A stretch of DNA of 44,342 nucleotides. Origin: an uncultured bacterium. GTDB lineage: Bacteria; Patescibacteriota; Minisyncoccia; Phycocordibacterales; PALSA-1337. The notes below the pieces were generated by a model. That model was not told the DNA's origin and made no database searches. It saw nothing but the letters and a program-made list of their open reading frames with translations. The first letter of the stretch is position 1, and each line of letters begins with the position of its first letter. Shown here piece after piece: positions 22,804 through 29,354 of this stretch. The DNA lies in contig CAIKAN010000090.1 in the NCBI GenBank assembly GCA_903825415.1, forward strand, positions 1 to 44,342, written 5' to 3'. Position numbers and translations under genes: made by a program.

Positions 22804-23370
22804 ATGGATCAAACTACTCAAAAAGTTGCCGATTATTGTGAAAAGCACTTCACAACAACCTTATTGAAGGCCGGCCCAGAATTTTCATATTTGGGAAAAC
22901 ATTTGCCATTGGTTATAAAATGGGCCAAACGATTACTTCAATTATATCCATATGCGAATAAGGAGGTTGTCATGAGTGCAGTTTGGTTACACGACATTGG
23001 TCAAATGATTGGAGATAAGAATATTGATCATGCGATTAACTCCGAAAATGAAGTTAATCGATTATTTTCAGAGGCAGGAATTTCAAAAGAGATTATGGAC
23101 AAAACAGCTCATTGTGCGAGAGCTCATAGATGTAAAGACGTTCAACCAGAGACACTCGAAGCTAAAATTGTGGCTGTTTCTGATTCGGCTAGTCACATGA
23201 CGGATTATGTTTATGTATCAATGATCACGACACAGGGAAAGGGAGCGGCATTGGGAAAATTAGAAAGGGACTATCGTGACATCAGGTTACTCCCAGAGCT
23301 AAAAAATGAATTAACTGAATTGTATTCAGCTTGGAAACATTTATTGGATGTGTTTCCGGTTATGGAGTAG
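22804..23370 (+). CDS. Cargo gene 3: HD-domain phosphohydrolase
   Basis: 188 residues. H/HD/H/D metal ligands are visible: WLHDIGQ near residue 62, CARAHRC near 100 and AVSDSASH near 120, the order of HD superfamily enzymes. The substrate (nucleotide or other phosphate ester) cannot be told. It is more AT-rich than the other two cargo genes and looks leaderless, so its expression style is host-like. It forms the third unit, directly before rplT (convergent). Confidence 0.8.
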   Translation: MDQTTQKVADYCEKHFTTTLLKAGPEFSYLGKHLPLVIKWAKRLLQLYPYANKEVVMSAVWLHDIGQMIGDKNIDHAINSENEVNRLFSEAGISKEIMDKTAHCARAHRCKDVQPETLEAKIVAVSDSASHMTDYVYVSMITTQGKGAALGKLERDYRDIRLLPELKNELTELYSAWKHLLDVFPVME

Positions 23371-23482
23371 GGTAAGGTATAGGAATATATACACTAGCAT
23401 CATTCCTCTTCTCAAGAAGAGTTCGAACATCCTCTACGACGGCACGGTAATAACTTTTCAAAAAGGGGTATTCTTTAAACAT

Positions 23483-23510
23483 AAGAACCGCGATTTGATT
23501 CGCGGTTCTT
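23483..23510. terminator. Bidirectional terminator between HD gene and rplT
   Basis: AAGAACCGCG (23483-23492) pairs with CGCGGTTCTT (23501-23510), with T-rich sequence on the plus side and A-rich (T on minus) sequence upstream. Related AAAACCGC hairpins remain in both scars. Confidence 0.7.
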
Positions 23511-23530
23511 CTTTTGAGATTTAGAATGGA

Positions 23531-23875
23531 TTACTTTACCATCCTCGCGACCTTGGCGAAGGTCTCAGGCTTGAATTCGGCGAGATGGGCGAGAGATTTG
23601 CGATCGAGAGCAATGCCTTGCTTCTTGGCGGCACCGATCCATTTGCTGTAGGTGAGGCCGAGAGGGCGGAGGGCAGCGTTGATCTTCACATTCCAGAGAC
23701 GGCGGAATTCGCCTTTCTTGTCGCGGCGATGGGCGAAGGCATAGACTCCAGCATGCATGAGGGCGTCATTGGCGGCGCGCTCTGTGGTAGACCTGCGGAA
23801 ACGGAAGCCTTTGGCGGCTTTGAGGACACTCCTCCTATTCTTCATCGCATTGACTGCTTTTTTGACTCGGGACAT
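23531..23875 (-). CDS. rplT: 50S ribosomal protein L20
   Basis: 114 residues starting MSRVKKAVNAMKNRR, with FRRLWNVKINAALRPLGLTYSK-type L20 core (given only as the conserved block). L20 is needed for early 50S assembly and in E. coli represses its own operon. The start at 23875 follows a palindromic repeat. The last 63 bp, up to ATGGGCGAG at 23585-23593, are the source of the two scars. Confidence 0.96.
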   Translation of the reverse strand: MSRVKKAVNAMKNRRSVLKAAKGFRFRRSTTERAANDALMHAGVYAFAHRRDKKGEFRRLWNVKINAALRPLGLTYSKWIGAAKKQGIALDRKSLAHLAEFKPETFAKVARMVK

Positions 23876-23891
23876 GGTAGTTAAATTAAAA

Positions 23892-24016
23892 ATAATTTCA
23901 AAATCCAAATTTCAAATTTCAAATCAATTTCAAAATCCAAAATCCAAAAAAAGCACCGTGATTTTGATATTTGGGCTTTGGATTTGATTTGAAATTTGAA
24001 ATTTGGATTTTGACAT
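23892..24016. repeat. Low-complexity palindromic repeat between rpmI and rplT
   Basis: CAAAATCCAAATTTCAAAT-type words in the left half and their complements in the right half. It lies directly upstream of rplT on its coding strand. Confidence 0.8.
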
Positions 24017-24023
24017 TCTATTG

Positions 24024-24212
24024 TTAAATATTCGCTAGGAAACGGCTCTTGGTCTTGTTATCCATCTTGACGTTCAACATGCGATGCTTGTTCAAGCTGG
24101 TAGATGAGCGCTCCTTGGCATTGTAATGGTTCTGTCCGGCTTTGCGCGAAAGGATCTTGCCGGTGCGGGTGACCTTGAGGCGCTTGGTATATGATTTGTT
24201 TGTTTTTATCAT
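24024..24212 (-). CDS. rpmI: 50S ribosomal protein L35
   Basis: 62 residues, basic, with KSYTKRLKVTRTGKILSRKAG typical of L35 (quoted as guide). It lies between infC and rplT in the standard order infC-rpmI-rplT, 1 nt after infC. Confidence 0.93.
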   Translation of the reverse strand: MIKTNKSYTKRLKVTRTGKILSRKAGQNHYNAKERSSTSLNKHRMLNVKMDNKTKSRFLANI

Positions 24213-24213
24213 G

Positions 24214-24720
24214 TTATTTTTTCTCGACTATTACGGTGATGCCTTTGGGACCTTTCAAAGGCAATTGCGACACTTTGTATTCTACGGTGATGAGCTTCAT
24301 GATGCGCTCCAATCGCTCTTTCAAGAAATTGAAGTCCATGTATTTGGCGCGGCCGATGAGATAGAGGTCTATCTTGACGCGATTGCCTTCAGCAAGCCAT
24401 TCGGAGACCCTCTTGGCTTTGAGCTCTAGGTCATGCTCGCCTGTGCCGATCTTGACCTGAACGCTCTTCATCTCGCTGGTTACGACGCGTGATTTGGTAG
24501 CTTTGGTCTTCTTCTTTTCATCGTACTGATACTTGCCATAATCCATTATCTTGGCAACCGGAGGATTCGCCAGAGGCGATACTTCGATCAAATCAAAACC
24601 TCGATTCTGTGCCTCTGTCAGGGCTTGGCTCAATGACAGAACACCTAGGTTTTCACCGTCTGCGGTTATTACGCGCAATGTGGCGGCCTTTATTTGATGG
24701 TTGATTCGTACTTTGATCAA
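24214..24720 (-). CDS. infC: Translation initiation factor IF-3
   Basis: 168 residues from a TTG start, giving MIKVRINHQIKAATLRVI, the usual IF-3 N-terminus. DYGKYQYDEKKK is the linker and the C-terminal domain follows (KSVQVKIGTGEHDLELK). IF-3 keeps the subunits apart and checks the start codon. infC genes often use rare start codons as part of autoregulation, so TTG, or an ATA seven codons upstream, is plausible. A very large hairpin lies just upstream. Confidence 0.92.
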   Translation of the reverse strand: MIKVRINHQIKAATLRVITADGENLGVLSLSQALTEAQNRGFDLIEVSPLANPPVAKIMDYGKYQYDEKKKTKATKSRVVTSEMKSVQVKIGTGEHDLELKAKRVSEWLAEGNRVKIDLYLIGRAKYMDFNFLKERLERIMKLITVEYKVSQLPLKGPKGITVIVEKK

Positions 24721-24770
24721 GGGATTACAGGCTTTATTTATAGCATAGGGCGTGTTTTTACGCAACTTCT

Positions 24771-24931
24771 TAAAGAGCTCGGCACATATCGTTTTCTCGT
24801 GCAGGTTAAGGTCGCCTTCGCCGATTGCAACCGTATCTTGCTTTACCGGAGGCAGCAAGATACGGGCAATCGCTGCTACGGCTCAGATCGCATTAACCTG
24901 CACGAGAAAACGATATGTGCCGAGCTCTTTA
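24771..24931. repeat. 39-bp perfect inverted repeat upstream of infC
   Basis: The left arm 24771-24809 (starting TAAAGAGCTCGGCACATATC) is the exact reverse complement of the right arm 24893-24931. A second inverted repeat lies inside (CCGTATCTTGCT / AGCAAGATACGG, flanked by GATTGC / GCAATC). In infC orientation it forms a hairpin of about 160 nt in the leader. Its outer end supplies the stop codon of the PLD gene. Confidence 0.9.
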
Positions 24932-26014
24932 TAAAAACTTCCTTACCAGCTTAATGAGTATCTCCGGTATCTTGTCTATGAAGAACCTGTTGTGCCATTC
25001 TTTCAGAGATACTTCTTTTGATTCCTTGATGTCTCTTTCAAAATGAGAAGTCAGCGTCTTTGCGAATTCGGAGTCGGTGGTGATTATGTTCGCTTCGAAA
25101 TTATATAAGAGACTGATGCTATCGAGATTCATACTGCCGACAGACGACCATTTGCCATCAATGACTATCGTCTTGCCGTGAATGATATTGCCGTGATAGA
25201 GGAAGATATGAACTCCAGCTTCCAGAAGCGTATTGAAGAATGAGCGGGCTCCCAAATCGAGGGCAAAGTGGTCAGACTTTTCTGGAATGAGGATATTTAC
25301 GGATACGTCTCTTTTGGCGGCCAGCTTAAGGGAGTGAGCCAACCTCAGTGTAGGTACGAAATATGGAGCCGTCATATATATTGATCGTTCTGACTTGCGG
25401 ATCGCATGCAGAAGTTCCTTGTAGATATGTTTGCGACCAGGTCCCGGAGAATTGGTCACATATCGGAACTCATTATTTCTGGTGATGAAATGCTTGGTCA
25501 AGGGTCTGATCTTCTTGGAGCGTTCCCACATCCTATCGAATGAGCTCTCCATATCTGTGGCCACATCTCCTTCAAGGCGCACATTGGTATCGCGCCAATT
25601 CTTCATGCTGTCATTGATGCAGATGCTGCCGGTATAGCCTATATGGCTGTCGATCACTAGGGTGCGCCTGTGATTCCGAAGGAACCATGAACGGATATTA
25701 GGCATCTTGAGATAGCTGGGGGCCAAGGTCCTCCAGAAGACCAGCTCTATGCCTTTGTTCTCGAGCTCGTCAATGATGCCTGAGCCCCAGAAAGTGAAGC
25801 TGCCAGCTGCATCCCAGAGGAACCTCACTCTCACTCCGGCTTTGGCTCTTTCGGCGCAGATATTGATAAGCCTATTTCCCAGCTCATCGGCTGTGAAGAT
25901 GAATTGTTCCAAGACAATGCTCCTCTCAGCCTTGGCACAATCTGCCAGCATGGAATTCCAGGCTTGATGGTTATCGGGGTAGAGTGTCCAGTTTGTAGAA
26001 GGGTTTGAAGTCAT
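24929..26014 (-). CDS. Phospholipase D family / cardiolipin synthase-like protein
   Basis: About 361 residues with two HKD-type motifs: HRRTLVID (Arg replacing the usual Lys) near residue 135 and HGKTIVIDG near residue 290, each followed by a GS-N motif (GYTGSICIND, VGSMNLD). This pattern fits cardiolipin synthases and related phosphatidyl transferases. No clear N-terminal membrane helices remain if the ATG at 26014 is used; upstream in-frame codons lie within a palindromic repeat. Its stop lies in the inverted repeat upstream of infC. Confidence 0.88.
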   Translation of the reverse strand: MTSNPSTNWTLYPDNHQAWNSMLADCAKAERSIVLEQFIFTADELGNRLINICAERAKAGVRVRFLWDAAGSFTFWGSGIIDELENKGIELVFWRTLAPSYLKMPNIRSWFLRNHRRTLVIDSHIGYTGSICINDSMKNWRDTNVRLEGDVATDMESSFDRMWERSKKIRPLTKHFITRNNEFRYVTNSPGPGRKHIYKELLHAIRKSERSIYMTAPYFVPTLRLAHSLKLAAKRDVSVNILIPEKSDHFALDLGARSFFNTLLEAGVHIFLYHGNIIHGKTIVIDGKWSSVGSMNLDSISLLYNFEANIITTDSEFAKTLTSHFERDIKESKEVSLKEWHNRFFIDKIPEILIKLVRKFL

Positions 26015-26015
26015 T

Positions 26016-26137
26016 ACCATAATAACCAATAACCAAACACCAATAACCAAGGAATAATCAATAACCAAGCTTCTACAGCGTCTTTTGATTATTGGGTATT
26101 GTTTGGTTATTGTATCTTGGTTATTGGTTATTTGCTA
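26016..26137. repeat. Palindromic repeat of ATAACCAA words
   Basis: Repeated AATAACCAA words in the left half and TTGGTTATT words in the right half form an imperfect hairpin between the divergent PLD gene and smpB. It is similar in design, not sequence, to the CAAAATCC repeats. Confidence 0.8.
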
Positions 26138-26156
26138 ACCATGTTAACATTATTCC

Positions 26157-26603
26157 ATGCCTATTCTGGTTGATTACAAAAAGGCGCATTTCAACTACGA
26201 GATCCTGGAGAAATTCGAGGCCGGTATAGAGCTGTCCGGCTTTGAAGTCAAATCCTTGAAGAAGAAGCAGGGCTCTCTGGAAGGGTCGTATGTCATCGTC
26301 CGCGGGGGAGAGGCTTTTGCCGTGGATGTGTTCGTGCCGCCATATCAGGAGAACAATACTCCCAAGGGCTATGAAGCCAGGAGGAATCGCAAGCTCATGC
26401 TCGATCGTACTGAGATACGGAGGCTGGCGGATATGGAAGGCGGCAAAGGGTTGACAATCGTCCCTATTTCAATATACAATAAAGGCGATCTCATCAAGGT
26501 TTCCGTAGCGGTAGTCAGGGGCAAGAAGAAATTCGACAAGAGAGAGACTATAAAGAAGAGGGAAACTGATAGGGAGATCAGGAGAGATATGAGAGATCGT
26601 TGA
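26157..26603 (+). CDS. smpB: SsrA-binding protein SmpB
   Basis: 148 residues with YEILEKFEAGIELSGFEVKS, ARRNRKLMLDRTEIRRL-like and GKKKFDKRETIKKRE motifs of SmpB (listed as recognisable blocks). It delivers tmRNA to stalled ribosomes in trans-translation. tmRNA lies 160 nt downstream, so the two parts of the system are adjacent. Confidence 0.95.
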   Translation: MPILVDYKKAHFNYEILEKFEAGIELSGFEVKSLKKKQGSLEGSYVIVRGGEAFAVDVFVPPYQENNTPKGYEARRNRKLMLDRTEIRRLADMEGGKGLTIVPISIYNKGDLIKVSVAVVRGKKKFDKRETIKKRETDREIRRDMRDR

Positions 26604-26762
26604 CATAATTTGCATGCTCCACAGTGGTCAGGTTGAAAATTTTTTGTCGCAAGTGACAAACAATATCTCGATCCGATTTTTGTGGTGCAAAAATTGGCCT
26701 CGGATCATTCTCTGCTTACGCAGAGAATGATATCTCGGCACGATTTTTGTGGTGCAAAAATC

Positions 26763-27122
26763 GGGGATGATCGGCATAGACAGCTGACAGCGTCCGTTCG
26801 TGCGGCGCGAGCACCATTAACTCGTAAATCTGATGGAAAAACTAAATGCTAAATCAACCGTTTCTCCGTATTTCGGAGCTAAGGAATTTGCATTCGCCCT
26901 TGTTTAAGGGCCGTCATACCGAGGGGATCCTGACCTCGGTGTTGGCGTAAATATCTGGATGTAGGCGGGAGAGCTTCTCACTCTCTCGTCCGAAGCCATG
27001 AGATCGCGATCGTGCGTTTTGTGTCCTTTCCTAACACGGTCGTTAAACCTTAAAGGATTCTACCGCCGTAGAATCGTTCGGTCTGCTTCGGTTGCACGCG
27101 GGTTCGATTCCCGCCATCTCCA
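26763..27122 (+). ncRNA. ssrA: Transfer-messenger RNA
   Basis: The 5' end GGGGATG (26763-26769) pairs with CATCTCC (27115-27121); the T-arm GGTTCGATTCCC precedes it. The tag reading frame runs GAAAAACTAAAT... to TAA at 26905-26907 and ends KEFAFALV, where most tags end in ALAA-type residues. The discriminator is A and CCA is not encoded. It rescues stalled ribosomes with SmpB. Two further copies of its 3' end lie downstream. Confidence 0.92.
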
Positions 27123-27123
27123 C

Positions 27124-27164
27124 AACTATTAAAAAGCCGCTTCAGAAGCGGCTTTTTAATAGTT
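27124..27164 (+). terminator. Terminator of tmRNA
   Basis: A 20-bp near-perfect palindrome: AACTATTAAAAAGCCGCTTC and GAAGCGGCTTTTTAATAGTT with a single-base centre. Confidence 0.85.
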
Positions 27165-27179
27165 GCTGGTTGATAAGGA

Positions 27180-27324
27180 GCGAGCCGCCTGCGCGGCTCG
27201 CGTCGGGAATCGAAAAGTCTGAGCATGCGGCGCGGACGATCCAGCAGGATCGCCTACTGGGTCGAAGCGAGCACCGCGCGAAGACTCTACCGAGTCTGTA
27301 AGACTCGATTCCCGCCATCTCCAC
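27180..27324 (+). mobile_element. tmRNA 3'-end module 1 (candidate mini-element)
   Basis: Order: hairpin GCGAGCCGC/GCGGCTCGC (27180-27201); CGGGAATC (27204-27211), which pairs with GATTCCCG (27307-27314); AGTCT/AGACT; GCGCGG/CCGCGC; hairpin GAGTC-TGTAA-GACTC (27292-27306); then a copy of the tmRNA 3' end, TCGATTCCCGCCATCTCCAC (27305-27324; original 27104-27123). No coding potential. No integrase gene is seen. The repeat pair looks like left and right attachment sites. Confidence 0.65.
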
Positions 27325-27492
27325 TAGCGATGATTTTTGAGCATCTTGGAGGGTAAATACTTTTTGAGGTAGCGACAGAATAGCGGTTTCAAACCCATCT
27401 CATAGTGTGACCCCTATAGCGAACTATAACCAGCAGAACTCAACAGGTTTGCTGGTCGATCGAGCACGATCGCCTACTGGGTCGGCTCGCGT

Positions 27493-27625
27493 CGGGAATC
27501 GAAAAGGTCGACGATCCAGCAGGATCGCCACTGGGTTAATATTTTCGAGCCTCTGGAGCGAAGCGGAGGAAGGGAGAAAATACGAGACCTCTACCGAGTC
27601 TGTAAGACTCGATTCCCGCCATCTC
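27493..27625 (+). mobile_element. tmRNA 3'-end module 2 (related copy)
   Basis: Same design as module 1: CGGGAATC (27493-27500) with GATTCCCG (27611-27618), GGTC/GACC, ATTTTC/GAAAAT with an inner CCTC/GAGG stem, and the same hairpin GAGTC-TGTAA-GACTC (27596-27610). It ends in a copy of the tmRNA 3' end (27609-27625). Arms share CGATCCAGCAGGATCG with module 1. The stretch 27325-27492 has a further related GATC hairpin followed by CCTACTGGG and no gene. Confidence 0.62.
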
Positions 27626-27631
27626 TCAACC

Positions 27632-27661
27632 TTGACATACAAGCTATTCTTTGTATATAAT
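27632..27661 (+). promoter_or_regulatory. Promoter of the 27688 gene
   Basis: TTGACA (27632-27637), 18 bp and TATAAT (27656-27661). It begins 7 bp after the last tmRNA 3'-end copy. A boxA-like GCATTCTTTGAAAACA at 27681-27696 overlaps the proposed start. Confidence 0.75.
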
Positions 27662-27687
27662 AATCCCAGCTAACAGAAAGGCATTCT

Positions 27688-28314
27688 TTGAAAACATTGT
27701 TACTCTTTCTGGGGAACTTGATCCCCATTTCCACCCTTCTAGCCATATTCGAAATCTGGCTAGAAGGATTCAAGGCCGGCCCTTGGGGTCAGACTGTGTT
27801 CGCCTCCCCTTGGTGGGAGAAGAGGATAGAAAGGAGCGAGTCGGCTCCAAAGTCGCTTAAGGAAAAAATCAAATACATCTTTATCGACGGGATCCTAAGG
27901 ATCACGGAGAAAGATTATTTTTGCAGGTACCACGTCGTCTTGTTTGGCGGAATCATACCCGCCATCACGATGATCAACTATGTCGTGCTCTGGTGTATGT
28001 CAGGGAATGTCTGGTCGATTCATGGGTTGTTGCTGATGACGATCGCTGGCACAAAGATCTTCACCCCGCTATTCATCGTCGCGGTCTGGATCGGCAACCT
28101 TGTTCTGGAAGACTTCCTCTGGTTCGCCATCCAGTCCCTTACCGGCTGGCGCGAACCCCATGCCCTGCGTCGGCTCCTCCACGGAGATTTCGCCTGGCAC
28201 AAGAAGTGGTGGACATTCTTCGGACTTTCAGTACCACGCTTCTACGTGACAACACCGATGATCGTCGCAGTCCTCCTCATCGCCCAATGGGCGGTCGCGC
28301 TCGCTTTCAGGTAA
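27688..28314 (+). CDS. Integral membrane protein, unknown
   Basis: 208 residues from a TTG start with AAAGG about 7 nt upstream. One membrane helix lies near the N-terminus, two or three in the middle (about 85-145) and one at the C-terminus. The loops are rich in Trp and charged residues (HKKWWTFFGLSVPRFYVTT). No family recognised. It lies right after the tmRNA-associated modules and has its own promoter and terminator, so it may be cargo of an element integrated at ssrA. Confidence 0.6.
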   Translation: MKTLLLFLGNLIPISTLLAIFEIWLEGFKAGPWGQTVFASPWWEKRIERSESAPKSLKEKIKYIFIDGILRITEKDYFCRYHVVLFGGIIPAITMINYVVLWCMSGNVWSIHGLLLMTIAGTKIFTPLFIVAVWIGNLVLEDFLWFAIQSLTGWREPHALRRLLHGDFAWHKKWWTFFGLSVPRFYVTTPMIVAVLLIAQWAVALAFR

Positions 28315-28330
28315 GCTCTTCGGTAACACC

Positions 28331-28358
28331 GCCGGCCATCTCCTTGGCCGGCATTTTT
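28331..28358 (+). terminator. Terminator of the 27688 gene
   Basis: GCCGGCCA (28331-28338) pairs with TGGCCGGC (28345-28352), followed by A and five T. Confidence 0.85.
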
Positions 28359-28384
28359 CTTGGAACAATTCAAGCCATGGATCT

Positions 28385-29203
28385 TTACTTCCTCGGCAAA
28401 ATCACTTTGAACATCGCTCCTCTGTCTTTTCCTGCAGAGAAGACCTCGATCTTGCCCCCATGTCTTTTTACAATTGAATTGGCCATGAATAGGCCGATGC
28501 CGAAGCCTTCGGTATCCATGGATTTCGCATTCGGAGCGCGAAAGAATTTATCGAAGATATGAGGGATATCGGAAGGATCGATGCCGATGCCATTGTCTGA
28601 AACGGCGAAGATAGCTTTTCGACCGCTTACACCTACCGCGACATCCACTCTCCTGCCCGTCGGGGTATAGATGAAGGCATTATCTAGGAGAGTCTGCATC
28701 ACGAATTCCATGCGCGGCTTATCCATCTTGACCATGATGTCTTCGGTAGGCATCTGGACGAAAAATCCGATATTCTTCTCGTGGAACATGTCTTTGGCTG
28801 TGCTGGTGATCTCCTTGGCCAGCTCAGAAAGGGAAGCGTTCTCGAATTTGTAGAGAGCTTTTGATTCGGTATCCGTCTCAGTGAGCTCGATCAGAGTCCC
28901 TGTGAGCTTGATCAGATGATCGGTTGAATTCTCGAGGTCGATCATATTCTCGCGCTCGGACGCATCTTGGATGGTCGATATCCTTTCCTCGGCGATCCAT
29001 TTTATATGAGTGAGAGGTGTGCGGAATTTATGGGCGATGATAGTGATGAATTCGTATTTCAAAGTATCGTTCTCTCGGAGCTTTTTTGAGATCATCCTGA
29101 TCAGTCCTCCTAGTATCAATACCACGATGAAGATTATTAGGATTAGGCTTGCCGTATTTCCTTGGACGGCCGGGCTTCCATTGATTAAGATTTGATAGGT
29201 CAT
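28385..29203 (-). CDS. Membrane-bound sensor histidine kinase
   Basis: About 272 residues with one membrane helix (about 20-40). The H box is FITIIAHKFRTPLTHIKW with the phospho-acceptor His; the N box is LLDNAFIYTP; DNGIGI and GFGIGL are the ATP-lid glycine boxes. No separate sensor domain is present: the extracytoplasmic part is only about 20 residues. No response regulator is adjacent. The ATG at 29203 (MTYQIL) is preferred; an ATG at 29239 would add 12 residues. Confidence 0.87.
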   Translation of the reverse strand: MTYQILINGSPAVQGNTASLILIIFIVVLILGGLIRMISKKLRENDTLKYEFITIIAHKFRTPLTHIKWIAEERISTIQDASERENMIDLENSTDHLIKLTGTLIELTETDTESKALYKFENASLSELAKEITSTAKDMFHEKNIGFFVQMPTEDIMVKMDKPRMEFVMQTLLDNAFIYTPTGRRVDVAVGVSGRKAIFAVSDNGIGIDPSDIPHIFDKFFRAPNAKSMDTEGFGIGLFMANSIVKRHGGKIEVFSAGKDRGAMFKVILPRK

Positions 29204-29354
29204 AGAGTTTGTACTGTACGCACGTCTTAATAATAACATGATTCATATTAAGAATGGATGTTTACATGAATTTTCAATTATCAAATTCCAATTTTCGAGA
29301 TGAAGAGACTGAGCATTTTCTTCCTTTTGTCTCATTTTTATGTATAATCAAGCC

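Noticed and set aside
27921-28562. Plus-strand ORF (213 residues) overlapping the 27688 gene and histidine kinase
   Set aside because: It crosses the terminator at 28331-28358 and the kinase 3' end; Arg/His/Pro-rich composition typical of a shadow frame.
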